From assembly GCF_001697225.1 (NCBI RefSeq), contig NZ_CP014671.1, positions 1,612,001 through 1,676,000 on the forward strand: a stretch of 64,000 bases of DNA, read 5' to 3'. Below the pieces are notes generated by a model. That model was not told the origin of the DNA. It saw only the letters and a list, made by a program, of their open reading frames with translations, and ran no database searches. Below, in pieces: positions 1 through 9,644 of this stretch. The translations under genes were made by a program, and so were the position numbers. Source of the stretch: Immundisolibacter cernigliae. Lineage in GTDB: Bacteria > Pseudomonadota > Gammaproteobacteria > Immundisolibacterales > Immundisolibacteraceae. Positions within the stretch are counted from its first letter, which is position 1; each line of letters begins with the position of its first letter.

Positions 1-108
1 GCTGAACTCGATGCCGGAACGGACTTCGCGCAGCGAATCTGCGACCTGTGCCTGGGTGGTGCCGATGCTGGACACGATGCCCAGCCCGGTGATGACGACG
101 CGTCTCAC
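1..108 (-). CDS. fabB: 3-oxoacyl-ACP synthase I (FabB), N-terminal fragment cut by window edge
   Basis: Only the first 36 codons are in the window. They read from a GTG at 108 as a beta-ketoacyl synthase N-terminus ([15 protein letters not shown]), the conserved first strand of the FabB/FabF condensing-enzyme fold. The GTG overlaps the fabA TGA by 4 bp, which implies translational coupling. FabB elongates the cis-3-decenoyl-ACP made by FabA in unsaturated fatty-acid synthesis, and a fabA-fabB operon is common in gammaproteobacteria. The active-site Cys-His-His lies outside the window. FabB rather than FabF is inferred mainly from the position next to fabA. Confidence 0.9.
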   Translation of the reverse strand, partial: MRRVVITGLGIVSSIGTTQAQVADSLREVRSGIEFS

Positions 109-647
109 GGTGCGCTCTCGAAGGTGTTGGTGAACAGGCCCACCCGCAGGCCGCTGGCGGTATAGATGGGGTTGCCGTCGACCGCCACGGTGGCATCGGC
201 GATGCCCATGAACAGCTTGCGCTGGATCACGCGCTTCATGTGGATGTGGTAGCTGACCAGGCGCGCGGCCGGCGTGACTTCGCCGCCGAACTTCACTTCG
301 TCGGCGCCCAGCGCCCGCCCGCGACCCGGGCCGCCGATCCAGCCCAGATAAAAGCCGACCAGCTGCCACATGGCGTCCAGGCCCAGGCAGCCGGGCATGA
401 CCGGATCGCCCTCGAAATGACAGCCGAAAAACCACAGGTCCGGCCGCACGTCCAGTTCGGCGCGAATTTCGCCGCGGCCGAACTGGCCGCCGTGGTCGCT
501 GATGTGCGTGATGCGGTCGAACATCAGCATGGGCGGCAGCGGTAGCTGCGCGTTGCCGGGGCCGAACAGCTCGCCGCGCGCGCAGCGCAGCAGCTGGTCA
601 TGGCTGAAGGAGTCCACGCGCTGCGCGACGGCGGATGTTTCGGTCAC
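105..647 (-). CDS. fabA: 3-hydroxydecanoyl-ACP dehydratase/isomerase FabA
   Basis: This bifunctional cytoplasmic enzyme dehydrates 3-hydroxydecanoyl-ACP and isomerises trans-2- to cis-3-decenoyl-ACP, the entry to anaerobic unsaturated fatty-acid synthesis. The 180-residue product is close to the 172 of E. coli FabA. It carries the hotdog-fold core with the catalytic His at about residue 77 ([14 protein letters not shown]) and the catalytic Asp at about 91 (GLDAMWQ). I chose the GTG at 647 because GGAAG lies 5 nt upstream and the length fits the family. An ATG at 680 is in frame but lacks a ribosome-binding site. fabB follows with a 4-bp overlap. Confidence 0.95.
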   Translation of the reverse strand: MTETSAVAQRVDSFSHDQLLRCARGELFGPGNAQLPLPPMLMFDRITHISDHGGQFGRGEIRAELDVRPDLWFFGCHFEGDPVMPGCLGLDAMWQLVGFYLGWIGGPGRGRALGADEVKFGGEVTPAARLVSYHIHMKRVIQRKLFMGIADATVAVDGNPIYTASGLRVGLFTNTFESAP

Positions 648-814
648 AGTGTCTTCCGTGGCATGGGTCTGTAAGGGCATACACAGCCGGGCGTGTTTGC
701 GGCAAAAAACGGCCTGATTATACGCACCCGCCAATGCCGGGCCGGGCCGTCAGCGATCGCAGACCACGGCCGGGCTTGCCGGTCAGCGGTGCGGGCTACC
801 CGCCGGGCCCGGAT

Positions 815-2275
815 TCACAGCCCCAGCTGCGCCCACAGGTCGTCCACCCGCGCCTTGACCGCCGCGTTCATCCGAATCGGCCGGCCCCACTCGCGCGTGG
901 TCTCGCCGGGCCATTTGTTGGTGGCATCCAGGCCCATCTTGGAACCCAGACCCGGCTGCGGCGAGGCGAAATCGAGCGTGTCGATCGGCGTGCGCTCGGC
1001 CAGCAGGATGTCCCGGGCCGGATCGACGCGGGTGCTGATGGCCCATACCACGTCCTGCCAGCTGCGCACGTCGATGTCCTCGTCCACCACCACGACGAAC
1101 TTGGTGTACAGGAACTGGCGCAGGGTCGACCAGACGCCGAACATCAGCCGCGACGCGTGCCCTGGGTACTGCTTGCGGATCGACACCAGCGCCACCCGGT
1201 ACGAGCAGCCCTCCGGTGGCAGGTAGAAGTCCACCACCTCCGGGAACTGTCGGCGCAGCAGCGGCACGAACAGCTCGTTCAGCGCTGCCCCCAGCATGGC
1301 TGGCTCGTCGGGCGGCCGGCCGGTGTAGGTGCTGTGGTAGATCGCGTCACGGCGCCTGGACAGGCACTGCACGGTCAGCACCGGGTAGCGTTCGGTCTCG
1401 TTGTAGTAGCCGGTGTGATCGCCGAACGGGCCCTCGTCGGCCTCGTCGCCGGACCGGATCACCCCTTCGAGCACGATCTCGGCGCCGGCCGGTACGTCGA
1501 GGCCGCTGTCCGCACAGGCCAGAAGCTCGGTGCGCTCGCCGCGCAGCAGGCCGGCGAACTGGTACTCGGACATGCCGTCCGGAATCGGCATCACCGCCGC
1601 CAGCAGCGTGGCCGGGTCGGCACCCACCACCACCGCCACCGGAAACGGTTCGCCGGGCCGCGCCGCCTGCCAGGCCTGGTAGTCGAGCGCCCCGCCGCGG
1701 TGCGCCAGCCAGCGCATGATCAGGCGATTGCGGCCGATCAGTTGCTGCCGGTAAATGCCGACGTTCTGCCGCCCACCGTGCGGGCCGCGGGTGACCACCA
1801 GACCCCAACTCAGCAGCGGCCCGGCATCGTCCGGCCAGCAGGTCTGGATGGGCAGCGTGCCCAGGTCGACGGCTTCGCCCTCGAATACCTGTTCCCGAAC
1901 CGGCCCGCTGCCGACGCGCCGCGGGCGCATGGCCAGCGCCTGTCGGTAGATCGGCAGTTGTCGCCAGGCCTCGCGCAGGCCGCCGGGCGGCTGGGGTTCG
2001 CGCAGCATGGCCAGCTGCTCGCCCAGCTCCCGAAGATCGGCGACCGTCTCGCGCCCTAGGCCCAGCGCCACCCGCCGCACGCTGCCGAACAGATTGGCCA
2101 GCAGCGGCATGGCGTGGCCGACCGGGCGCTCGAACAGCAGCGCCGGCCCGCCGGCCCGCAGCACGCGGTCGCAGATCTCGGTCACTTCCAGATGCGGGTC
2201 GACCGGCACGGCGATGCGCTTCAGCTCCCCCAGCGCCTCCAGGCGGGCAATGAACGCTCGCAGATCGCGGCTCAC
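815..2275 (-). CDS. ubiD: UbiD, 3-octaprenyl-4-hydroxybenzoate decarboxylase
   Basis: This enzyme decarboxylates 3-polyprenyl-4-hydroxybenzoate in ubiquinone synthesis using prenylated FMN supplied by UbiX (not in this window). The 486-residue product matches the roughly 490 of E. coli UbiD. Family-typical segments include ENVGIYRQQ-like ([14 protein letters not shown]), the E-(X)n-R-type acidic region ([12 protein letters not shown]) and [13 protein letters not shown] near the C-terminus. The GTG start at 2275 overlaps the ubiA TGA, so the two genes are probably translated together. It is the last gene of the recG-ubiA-ubiD run. The 167 nt to fabA show no gene. Confidence 0.96.
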   Translation of the reverse strand: MSRDLRAFIARLEALGELKRIAVPVDPHLEVTEICDRVLRAGGPALLFERPVGHAMPLLANLFGSVRRVALGLGRETVADLRELGEQLAMLREPQPPGGLREAWRQLPIYRQALAMRPRRVGSGPVREQVFEGEAVDLGTLPIQTCWPDDAGPLLSWGLVVTRGPHGGRQNVGIYRQQLIGRNRLIMRWLAHRGGALDYQAWQAARPGEPFPVAVVVGADPATLLAAVMPIPDGMSEYQFAGLLRGERTELLACADSGLDVPAGAEIVLEGVIRSGDEADEGPFGDHTGYYNETERYPVLTVQCLSRRRDAIYHSTYTGRPPDEPAMLGAALNELFVPLLRRQFPEVVDFYLPPEGCSYRVALVSIRKQYPGHASRLMFGVWSTLRQFLYTKFVVVVDEDIDVRSWQDVVWAISTRVDPARDILLAERTPIDTLDFASPQPGLGSKMGLDATNKWPGETTREWGRPIRMNAAVKARVDDLWAQLGL

Positions 2276-3150
2276 GGATTCATCCCGTAGTGGGCGGCAA
2301 TGCCGGCGAACACCGCGGCACCGAACCAGTTGTTGGCCACGAAGGCCCTGAAGCAGGCGGCCGGCTCGCGGCGCCGGGCGAGGTACTGATGGTGCAGCGC
2401 CGTGAGCGCCGCCAGGCCGAGGCCGCCGTAGAACCACGGGCTCAAGCGGGCGTTCCAGCCGACCAGTGCCAGCGTGGCCAGGGCGCTTGCCTGCAGCACG
2501 CCGATGATCAGGCGGTCGTCCTCGCCGAACAGGATGGCAGTCGATTTGATGCCCACCTTGATGTCGTCGGCGCGGTCCGCCATGGCGTAGAAGGTGTCGT
2601 AGGCAACGGTCCAGAACACGTTGGCGATCAGCAGCAGCCAGGCGATGGGCGGCACCTTGTCCTGTACCGCGGCGTAGGCCATCGGGATGCCCCAGCCGAA
2701 GGCCAGGCCCAGATAGATCTGCGGCAGGTGCGTCAGGCGCTTGCCGAGTGGATAGGTCACGGCCAGCAGGGCACCGATCACGGCCAGTTCCTGGGTGCGC
2801 CGGTTCAGGGTGAGCACCAGCGCCAGCGAGGCCGTCAGCAGCAGCACGCAGATCACCAGCGCCTCGACGGGCCGGATGGCGCCGCGCGCCAGCGGGCGGT
2901 GGCGCGTGCGTTCCACATGGCGGTCGACATCGCGGTCGAGGTAATCGTTGATGGCGCAGCCGGCCGAGCGCATGGTCAACACGCCGGCCGTGAACACGGC
3001 CAGGATCTTCGGATCCGGCAGGCCGTTGCTGGCCAGCCACAGCGCCCACCAGGTCGGCCACAGCAGCAGCAGGCTGCCGATCGGCCGGTGCAGGCGCGTC
3101 AGCTCGGCATAGGCTTGCAGGCGCGCGGCCAACCACCGCCAGGCGGTCAT
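2272..3150 (-). CDS. ubiA: 4-hydroxybenzoate polyprenyltransferase UbiA
   Basis: This integral inner-membrane prenyltransferase attaches the polyprenyl tail to 4-hydroxybenzoate in ubiquinone synthesis. The 292-residue product carries both Asp-rich motifs of the UbiA superfamily: NDYLDRDVD at residues 68-76 and [12 protein letters not shown] at about 185-196. About eight or nine hydrophobic segments surround them. It sits 4 nt after the recG stop and overlaps ubiD by 4 bp, placing two consecutive ubiquinone steps in one transcript. There is no ubiC next to it, so chorismate lyase must be encoded elsewhere. Confidence 0.97.
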   Translation of the reverse strand: MTAWRWLAARLQAYAELTRLHRPIGSLLLLWPTWWALWLASNGLPDPKILAVFTAGVLTMRSAGCAINDYLDRDVDRHVERTRHRPLARGAIRPVEALVICVLLLTASLALVLTLNRRTQELAVIGALLAVTYPLGKRLTHLPQIYLGLAFGWGIPMAYAAVQDKVPPIAWLLLIANVFWTVAYDTFYAMADRADDIKVGIKSTAILFGEDDRLIIGVLQASALATLALVGWNARLSPWFYGGLGLAALTALHHQYLARRREPAACFRAFVANNWFGAAVFAGIAAHYGMNP

Positions 3151-3154
3151 CGGC

Positions 3155-5242
3155 TCACACCTCGCCGTAGGCCAGGCCGCGGCCCAACCAGCGGTCGATG
3201 AGCCTTGGCACCGCCGCGGGCGCTTCCTGTTCCAGGCGGCTTGCCAGCGCCGGCAGGCGCGTCAGCAGCGCCCGGTCGCGCTCCAGGTCAGCCACCCGCA
3301 GGTTGATGGCGCCGGTCTGGCGCGTGCCCAGCAGCTCGCCGGGGCCACGCAGGTCAAGGTCGCGGCGGGCGATCTCGAAACCGTCGCTGGTCTCGCGCAT
3401 GGCCGCCAGCCGCGCGCGCGCCTCGCCGGACAGCGGTGGTTGGTAGAGCAGCACGCAGCGGCTGTCGGCGCTGCCGCGTCCCACCCGGCCGCGCAGCTGA
3501 TGCAATTGCGCCAGGCCCAGCCGCTGGGCGTGATCGATCACCATCAGCGTGGCGTTGGGCACGTCCACGCCAACCTCGATCACGGTGGTGGCAACCAGCA
3601 GGTCGGTTTCGCGGCGCTGGAAGGCCCCCATCACGGTTTCCTTGTCGCGGCTTTTCATGCGCCCGTGCAGCAGGCCGATGCGCAGCTGCGGCAGTGCCGC
3701 CGTCAGCTCCGCGGCCGTCTCGGTGGCGGCCGACAGGGCGAGTACTTCCGATTCCTCGATCAGCGGACAGACCCAGTAGGCCTGCTCGCCGCGGGCGCAG
3801 GTGGCGGCAATGGCGGCCAGCAGTTCGTCCTTGCGCCGGCGCGGCACGGCCAGGGTCTGTACCGGTGTGCGACCGGGCGGCAGCTCGTCGATGACCGAGG
3901 TGTCGAGGTCGGCGTAGAAGGTCATGGCGAGCGAGCGCGGGATGGGGGTGGCGGTCATGATCAGCTGGTGTGGCGCCTGCGCGCCGTCGTCGCCCTTGGC
4001 GCGCAGGGCCAGACGCTGGTGCACGCCAAAGCGGTGCTGTTCGTCGATCACCACCAGCCCTAAGCGCGCAAAGCGCACATCGTCCTGGAACAGCGCGTGC
4101 GTGCCCACCACCAGTGGCGCGCGGCCGGATTCGATATCGGCCAGGATGCCGGTGCGCGTTCGCCCGCCATGGCGCCCGGCCAGCCAGACCGGATCGATGC
4201 CCAGCGGCGGCAGCCAGCGACAGAAGTTTCGAAAATGCTGCTCGGCCAGCAGCTCGGTCGGCGCCATGATGACCGCCTGCCAGCCGGCCTCGACCGCCTG
4301 CAGCGCGATCGCCGCTGCCACCAGCGTCTTGCCGGAGCCCACATCCCCTTGCAGCAGGCGCAGCATGGGATGGGGCTTGGCCAGGTCCGCCAGGGTCTCG
4401 TCGATGACGCGCCTCTGGGCGGCGGTGAGCGCGAATGGCAGCGATTCGAGCAAGCGCCCGCGCAGCGCGCCGCTGGCGGCAATCGAGGGTGCCCGGCGGG
4501 TCTGGCGCTGGCGCCGCCGCTGACGCAGGCTCAGGTGATGCGCCAGCAGTTCCTCGAGCGCCAGCCGGTGCAGGGCCGCCGGGCGCTGGTCGAGCGCGGC
4601 CGCAGCCGACGGCTGGTGCAGGCAGCGCAGCGCAGTCGGCAGATCCGGCAGCTGCTGCGCCGTGCGCAGGCCGGCCGGCAGCAGTTCCGGCAAGAACTGC
4701 TCGCAGCGCGCAAGCGCCGCGCCGATCAGGCGCCGCAGCGTGGCCTGCGTGAGCCCTGCGGTGGTCGGATAGACCGGCGTCAGCGTGGACTGCGGCAGCG
4801 GTTCGTCGGCGCCGCTCGGGAGCAGCCGATACTCGGGGTGGACCATCTCCAGCCGAAACGGCCCGGACCGGACCTCGCCATAACATTCCAGCCACACGCC
4901 CGCTTGCAGCTGCTGCAGCTGCGGCGGACGGAAGTGGAAGAACCGCAGCGTGATGCCGGCCTGCGCGTCGACCAGGCTGACCAGCAGCGCACGCCGGCGT
5001 CCCTGGCCGAGTTCGGCCGCTTCGATGCGACCGCGGATAAGCGCCTGCTGGCCCTCGCGCAGACTGCCGATCGGCACCAGCTGGCTGCGGTCTTCATAAC
5101 GCAGCGGCAGGTGCAGCAGCAGGTCGGCCGGCTGGGTGATGCCCAGCAGCGCCAGTCGGCCGATCAGAGCGGAGCCCACCCCCGGCAGCGCGGCCAGGGC
5201 CGACGCCGCGGCAGCGGGCCGGCTGGCTGCGGCGGTAGCCAT
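3155..5242 (-). CDS. recG: ATP-dependent DNA helicase RecG
   Basis: RecG is a superfamily-2 helicase that remodels stalled replication forks and Holliday junctions. The 695-residue product matches E. coli RecG (693). It has an N-terminal wedge/OB-fold region (about residues 40-150), Walker A GDVGSGKT at about 298-305, the DEQH box (VVIDEQHRFG) at about 397, and the C-terminal helicase motif VIEVGVDVPNA followed by QLRGRVGRG. A run of Ala follows the ATG at 5242. The gene lies 21 nt after ridA and 4 nt before ubiA and is probably co-transcribed with both. Confidence 0.98.
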   Translation of the reverse strand: MATAAASRPAAAASALAALPGVGSALIGRLALLGITQPADLLLHLPLRYEDRSQLVPIGSLREGQQALIRGRIEAAELGQGRRRALLVSLVDAQAGITLRFFHFRPPQLQQLQAGVWLECYGEVRSGPFRLEMVHPEYRLLPSGADEPLPQSTLTPVYPTTAGLTQATLRRLIGAALARCEQFLPELLPAGLRTAQQLPDLPTALRCLHQPSAAAALDQRPAALHRLALEELLAHHLSLRQRRRQRQTRRAPSIAASGALRGRLLESLPFALTAAQRRVIDETLADLAKPHPMLRLLQGDVGSGKTLVAAAIALQAVEAGWQAVIMAPTELLAEQHFRNFCRWLPPLGIDPVWLAGRHGGRTRTGILADIESGRAPLVVGTHALFQDDVRFARLGLVVIDEQHRFGVHQRLALRAKGDDGAQAPHQLIMTATPIPRSLAMTFYADLDTSVIDELPPGRTPVQTLAVPRRRKDELLAAIAATCARGEQAYWVCPLIEESEVLALSAATETAAELTAALPQLRIGLLHGRMKSRDKETVMGAFQRRETDLLVATTVIEVGVDVPNATLMVIDHAQRLGLAQLHQLRGRVGRGSADSRCVLLYQPPLSGEARARLAAMRETSDGFEIARRDLDLRGPGELLGTRQTGAINLRVADLERDRALLTRLPALASRLEQEAPAAVPRLIDRWLGRGLAYGEV

Positions 5243-5263
5243 TCGCGAGTCGAGCGCTGCAGG

Positions 5264-5647
5264 TCAGCCCAGCACCAGGATGGCGTCGGCCTCCACCGCC
5301 GCGCCACGCGGCAGGGCCGCCACGCCCAGCGTCGCCCGGGCCGGGTAGGGCGGTTCGAAATAGCGCGCCATGACCGCGTTCACGGTTGCGAAATGGGACA
5401 GGTCGGTCAGGTAGATGGTGATCTTGACCGCCTGGCGCAGCGTGCCGCCGGCTGCCTCGGCGACGGCCTTCAGATTCTCGAACACGCGCACCGCCTGCGC
5501 CTCGATGTCGCCGCCGATCAGCTCGCCGCTGACCGGATCCAGTGGAATCTGCCCGGACAGGTATACCGTGCTGCCGGCCCGGATGGCCTGCGAGTAGGGG
5601 CCGATGGCAGCCGGCGCGCGGTCGCTGGTGACGGCGTTCAAGGACAT
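5264..5647 (-). CDS. ridA: RidA family reactive enamine/imine deaminase
   Basis: RidA (YjgF/YER057c/UK114) proteins hydrolyse reactive 2-aminoacrylate-type enamines and so protect PLP enzymes. The 127-residue length is typical. The family signature IGPYSQAI lies near residue 15, and the arginine-bearing segment [16 protein letters not shown] near the C-terminus forms the active-site pocket between subunits of the trimer. It starts 3 nt after the spoT stop in the order rpoZ-spoT-ridA-recG, the arrangement seen in Pseudomonas. E. coli has trmH in this position. Confidence 0.95.
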   Translation of the reverse strand: MSLNAVTSDRAPAAIGPYSQAIRAGSTVYLSGQIPLDPVSGELIGGDIEAQAVRVFENLKAVAEAAGGTLRQAVKITIYLTDLSHFATVNAVMARYFEPPYPARATLGVAALPRGAAVEADAILVLG

Positions 5648-5650
5648 GGA

Positions 5651-7849
5651 TCAGCCTCGTTTGCGGATGATGCGGCGCACGGACTTGAGCGTGCGCAGGC
5701 GTTTCATGATGCGCGCCAGGTGGACCCGGTCGCGGACTTCGAGCGTGAAATCGTCGACCGCGTGGATGCCGTCGCGGTTGTTCAGCTGCACGTTGGCGAT
5801 GTTGCAGTCCATGTCGGCGATGGCGGCGGCCAGGGTCGCCAGCTCGCCGCGCTGGTCGACCACCTCGACGCGAATGTCGACCGGAAAGCGGGCGTCGCCG
5901 GCCGGCTGCCATTCGACATCCAGCCACTTGTCGGGCTGCTTGGCGAACTCGGCGGTACTGGGACAGCCATCGACGTGGATCACTACGCCGCGCCCGGCGC
6001 TGACGTAGCCGCGGATCGGGTCGCCCGGAATCGGCCGGCAGCACTTGCCGTAGCTGACCACCAGCCCCTCGGTGCCCTTGATGGCCAGCGGTGCACTGTG
6101 GCCATCCTTGCCAACCAGCCAGCGCGGCGCCACCCGCGCCAGGGCCCGGCGCAGACCGGAGCGCGGCGGCCGGCCCGTGGTCTGCGGCATGCCACTGACC
6201 AGGTGCGTGGCCACCACCGCCGCCAGGCGTTTGCCCAGGCCGACATCCTCCAGCAGGTCGTCCATCGCCTTGGCGCTGAATTCCCGCAGCAGGCCGGCGA
6301 TGTTCTGTTCCGGCACCTGCGCCATCGGCGTGCCCAGGCGTGCCAGTTCGATCTCCAGCAGGCGTCTGCCGAGCTCCACCGCCTTCTGGTGATCGATGTT
6401 CTTCAGGAAATGCCGGATGGCGGCGCGCGCCTTGCCGGTGACGACGAAACTGAGCCAGCTCGGGTGCGGCGTGGCGGTGCGGGCGGTGATTATCTCGACC
6501 GTCTGGCCGGTTTCGAGCGCGCTGCTGAGGGGCGCCAGGCGCCGATCGACACGCACCGCCACGCAGTGGTTGCCGATGTCCGAGTGCACGGCATAGGCGA
6601 AATCCACCGCCGTGGCGCCGGCCGGCAGGGCCAGGATGAGGCCCTTGGGCGTGAACACGTAGACCTCGTCCGGAAACAGGTCGACCTTGACCGAGTCCAG
6701 GAAGTCCTGCGGGTCACCGGCGTTGCGTTGCAGTTCCAGCAGGCTCTGCAGCCACTCGCGGGCGCGCTGCTGGGGACGGCCCCCACCGCTCGGATCCTTG
6801 TAGGACCAGTGCGCGGCGACGCCCTCGTTGGCCACGCGGTCCATTTCCTCGGTACGGATCTGGATTTCCGCCGGCACGCCGTAGGGTGTGAACAGCGCCG
6901 TGTGCAGGGACTGGTAGCCGTTGGTCTTGGGAATGGCGATGTAGTCCTTGAAGCGCTGCGGCAGCGGCTTGTAGGTGTTGTGGACCAGACCAAGCACCCG
7001 GTAGCAGTCGTCGACCGTCTCGACCACGATGCGCAGCGCGTACACGTCGTACACCTCGCTGAGCGGAATGCGGTCCTCACGCATCTTCTGGTAGACGCTG
7101 TACAGGTGTTTCTCGCGGCTGACCAGGCGGTAGCGGATGCCGGCCGCTTCCAGGCTGTGCCGCAGCGCGGTTTCGATCTTGCCGACCAGGTCGTGGCGGT
7201 TGCCGCGGGCCCGGCGCAGGGCCTCGTCCAGCACCCGGCTGCGCAGTGGATACAGCGCCACGAAGCCCAGTTCCTCCAGCTCGCTGCGCAGCTGGTGCAT
7301 CCCCAGGCGGTTGGCTATGGGTGCGTATATCTCGAGGGTTTCGCGGGCGATGCGCCGCCGCTTGTCGGGCTCCAGGTGGCCCAGCGTGCGCATGTTGTGC
7401 AGGCGGTCGGCCAGCTTGATCAGCATCACCCGCAGGTCGCCGGCCACCGCCAGCATCATCTTGCGAAAGTACGCCGCCTGCGCCTGCTCGCGGGTGTCGA
7501 AGCGAATCTGCGTCAGCTTGGTGACGGCATCCACCAGCGCGGCCACTTCCTCGCCGAACTGCTCGGCGATCTGCGCGCGGGTGGCGGCGGTGTCCTCGAT
7601 GACGTCGTGCAGCAGCGCCGCGCACAGCGTGTCGCCGTCGACGTGCAGGTCGGCGAGGATTTCGGCCACCGCCAGCGGATGGGCGATGTACGGCTCGCCG
7701 GTCTTGCGCTGCTGGCCGGAGTGGGCCTGGGCGCCGAAGGCGTGGGCACGCCGCACGGCGGCGACGTCGTCCGGCGGCAGGTAGGCAGCGAGCCTGCGGG
7801 CCAGCGACTCGATGCCGCTGGCCTGGATGGCGGGTGCCGGTGCGCTCAG
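5651..7849 (-). CDS. spoT: Bifunctional (p)ppGpp synthetase/hydrolase SpoT
   Basis: SpoT makes and degrades (p)ppGpp in the stringent response. From the N-terminus it has an HD hydrolase domain ([22 protein letters not shown]), the synthetase domain ([28 protein letters not shown]), a TGS domain ([22 protein letters not shown]), a conserved CCRPIPGD segment and a C-terminal ACT domain. The first ATG/GTG/TTG in frame is the GTG at 7756. That start would lose about 31 residues that match SpoT proteins ([17 protein letters not shown]). The open frame continues upstream without a usual start, so I extend to a CTG at 7849 that overlaps the rpoZ TGA. Identity is certain; the start is not. Confidence 0.93.
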   Translation of the reverse strand: MSAPAPAIQASGIESLARRLAAYLPPDDVAAVRRAHAFGAQAHSGQQRKTGEPYIAHPLAVAEILADLHVDGDTLCAALLHDVIEDTAATRAQIAEQFGEEVAALVDAVTKLTQIRFDTREQAQAAYFRKMMLAVAGDLRVMLIKLADRLHNMRTLGHLEPDKRRRIARETLEIYAPIANRLGMHQLRSELEELGFVALYPLRSRVLDEALRRARGNRHDLVGKIETALRHSLEAAGIRYRLVSREKHLYSVYQKMREDRIPLSEVYDVYALRIVVETVDDCYRVLGLVHNTYKPLPQRFKDYIAIPKTNGYQSLHTALFTPYGVPAEIQIRTEEMDRVANEGVAAHWSYKDPSGGGRPQQRAREWLQSLLELQRNAGDPQDFLDSVKVDLFPDEVYVFTPKGLILALPAGATAVDFAYAVHSDIGNHCVAVRVDRRLAPLSSALETGQTVEIITARTATPHPSWLSFVVTGKARAAIRHFLKNIDHQKAVELGRRLLEIELARLGTPMAQVPEQNIAGLLREFSAKAMDDLLEDVGLGKRLAAVVATHLVSGMPQTTGRPPRSGLRRALARVAPRWLVGKDGHSAPLAIKGTEGLVVSYGKCCRPIPGDPIRGYVSAGRGVVIHVDGCPSTAEFAKQPDKWLDVEWQPAGDARFPVDIRVEVVDQRGELATLAAAIADMDCNIANVQLNNRDGIHAVDDFTLEVRDRVHLARIMKRLRTLKSVRRIIRKRG

Positions 7850-8190
7850 GGCGCCTCGTCCGCCGTGGGGGCGGACCCCTCGGTGGGGGGATGGGTGAGG
7901 TCGACGTGGGCGGCGGCGTCGAGTGCCTGCTCCCAGCCGGCGGTTGCACGCTGTTCGGCCAGCTCTTCCGCGGTCAGGAACAGATGCAGTTCCTCGGGCT
8001 CCAGCACGCTGCGGTCGATCTTGCCGGCGGCGATTTCGCGCAGCGCGATCACCGTCGGCTTGTCGTTCTCCGCTTCCACCAGCGGCGCGCGTCCCAGTGA
8101 CAGCTGGCGCGCCCGGCGTGCTGCCATCAGCACCAGATCGAAACGGCTTTCGGCGTTGGCGAGGCAGTCTTCAACAGTGATACGGGCCAT
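7846..8190 (-). CDS. rpoZ: DNA-directed RNA polymerase omega subunit
   Basis: Omega is the small RNA polymerase subunit that assists beta-prime assembly and contributes to ppGpp binding. The 114-residue product begins [20 protein letters not shown], the classical omega N-terminus, followed by RRARQL and [11 protein letters not shown]. It is longer than the 91-residue E. coli protein because of an acidic, low-complexity C-terminal tail. I placed the start at the ATG at 8190 because homology begins exactly there; a longer upstream frame has no family similarity. It heads the spoT-ridA-recG-ubiAD run. Confidence 0.97.
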   Translation of the reverse strand: MARITVEDCLANAESRFDLVLMAARRARQLSLGRAPLVEAENDKPTVIALREIAAGKIDRSVLEPEELHLFLTAEELAEQRATAGWEQALDAAAHVDLTHPPTEGSAPTADEAP

Positions 8191-8217
8191 GCAGGAAACC
8201 TGACTAAAGACGGAGAA

Positions 8218-8247
8218 TTGACGGCGTAGTCTATCAGGTACCGTCAA
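8218..8247. promoter_or_regulatory. 7-bp inverted repeat in the rpoZ leader
   Basis: TTGACGG at 8218-8224 is mirrored by CCGTCAA at 8241-8247, a perfect 7-bp inverted repeat with a 16-nt spacer, lying 28-57 nt upstream of the rpoZ ATG. The left arm read on the minus strand resembles a -35 hexamer (TTGACG), but no good -10 lies 16-18 nt from it. It could be an operator, or a leader hairpin that terminates the upstream gene or attenuates rpoZ. Confidence 0.3.
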
Positions 8248-8288
8248 CTGCCTGTTCCGCGGCGCCCGGCAAGCCGTCCGCACTGCGT

Positions 8289-9644
8289 TCAGGCGTCGAT
8301 CTCGCACACGAAATCCTCGAACTTGCCGCCCGGCGAACGCGGTATGTCGGCGACCGGCTGCAGCACGATCTGGAACGGGTGGCCCAACCGGCTTTGCAGC
8401 ATCTGTCGCAAGGCGCTTTCTTCGGCCGACTCCAGCGGCCGGGCAGTGACCAGCTCCACCTCGATCCGCTCGATGGCCGTCTGGCGCAGACGGAACTGAC
8501 GTACCGGCGCGATGGCCAGCCAGTCATCGGCCGGAAACGACGGCCACTGCCGGCTGCCATCCGGCAGGCGCAGCAGATTGCGCGCCCGGCCGTGAATGCG
8601 CCGCAGCACCGGCAGGCCGCGCCCGCACGGGCACGGGGGACCGACCTGGGCAAAGTCGCCGATCGCATAGCGGATCAGCGGCATGGCGAAGTTGTGCAGC
8701 GTGGTCAGCACCACCTCGCCGGTAGCGCCCGCAGCGCACGGTTGGCCGGCGGCGTCCAGCACCTCGACCAGCAGATGCTCGGCCTGCACGTGGTAGTGCC
8801 CCTCCACCTGCGGGCATTGCAGGGCGATGTAGCCGGCTTCCTCGCAGCTGTAGACGTCCGCCAGGGACAGGCCCCACACGTCCCGGCACAGGCCATGCAG
8901 GTCGTCCGGCAGCTGCTCGCCGAAGCTGCCGAGCCCGCGCAGGCGGGCCGGCCGCACGCCGCGATCGCGCGCCGCCAGCAGCAGGCCGCGCAGGTTGCTC
9001 GGATGCGTCAGCAGATAGTCCGGATCGTGTTCCAGCAGCCAGTCGAGCTGTTGATCGAGCGGCGTGTGGATGGGCAGCGTCACGGCCGGGCCGGTCCTGA
9101 ACACCGCCTCGATGGCGCGACCCCAGCCGGGCAGGTGCGCGTCCGCGACTTTGGTACGAATGGCTGCGAAGGTGCCGGCGAAGTCGCGCCGCTGCCACAG
9201 GTGCTCGCGCAGGTTCAGCGCCCCGAAAAAGAAATGGCTGAGTTCGGTCTCGACGCCGCGCAGCGGCCGGCCGGTGGAGCCGGAGGTGTGGTACTCGATG
9301 ACTCGCCCGTGGTCGGCCGGCACGGCCCGGCTGTGCAGCTCATCCCCCAGCGCCTGTGCCTCGGCCCGGCGCAGCAGCGGCAGCTGGTGCCACGCGCCGG
9401 TCAGCGCCTGGGGATCGTCCAGCGGCAGGCCGGCCAGGCGTTGGGTGTAGGCGGGGACGGTGTCGCGGGCGTGGCGCAGCAGCGCGGCAAGTTGCTCGGT
9501 GCTGGCCGCCGTCAGCTGTCGGGCCGGCCACCACTCACTTCGCGCCAGCTGGTAATGCACGGCCAGCAGGCTGGCGCCGACGCTGTCCGGCAGTGCTGGC
9601 CAATGCAGGCCGGTGACGGTCGAACGCGGCAGCGCCTCAGTCAC
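8289..9644 (-). CDS. Phenylacetate-CoA ligase (PaaK/CapK)-like adenylate-forming protein
   Basis: The 451-residue product belongs to the PaaK/CapK branch of adenylate-forming enzymes, which activate a carboxylate as an acyl-AMP. Visible motifs are the glycine/serine-rich ATP loop [11 protein letters not shown] at about residues 120-130, a SFGEQL segment, [14 protein letters not shown], and the ligase-type turn YAIGDFAQ followed by [10 protein letters not shown]. The substrate cannot be read from sequence; CapK-like relatives are often found in polysaccharide clusters. I chose the GTG at 9644 because it overlaps the end of the upstream secreted-protein gene; a GTG at 9662 is also in frame. It is separated from rpoZ by about 98 nt. 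Confidence 0.75.
   Translation of the reverse strand: MTEALPRSTVTGLHWPALPDSVGASLLAVHYQLARSEWWPARQLTAASTEQLAALLRHARDTVPAYTQRLAGLPLDDPQALTGAWHQLPLLRRAEAQALGDELHSRAVPADHGRVIEYHTSGSTGRPLRGVETELSHFFFGALNLREHLWQRRDFAGTFAAIRTKVADAHLPGWGRAIEAVFRTGPAVTLPIHTPLDQQLDWLLEHDPDYLLTHPSNLRGLLLAARDRGVRPARLRGLGSFGEQLPDDLHGLCRDVWGLSLADVYSCEEAGYIALQCPQVEGHYHVQAEHLLVEVLDAAGQPCAAGATGEVVLTTLHNFAMPLIRYAIGDFAQVGPPCPCGRGLPVLRRIHGRARNLLRLPDGSRQWPSFPADDWLAIAPVRQFRLRQTAIERIEVELVTARPLESAEESALRQMLQSRLGHPFQIVLQPVADIPRSPGGKFEDFVCEIDA

Noticed and set aside
4097-8203. Plus-strand open frame of 1368 codons antisense to recG-spoT-rpoZ
   Set aside because: It mirrors the codon positions of real minus-strand genes in GC-rich DNA, is rich in Arg, Gln and Gly with no domain, and spans several gene boundaries.
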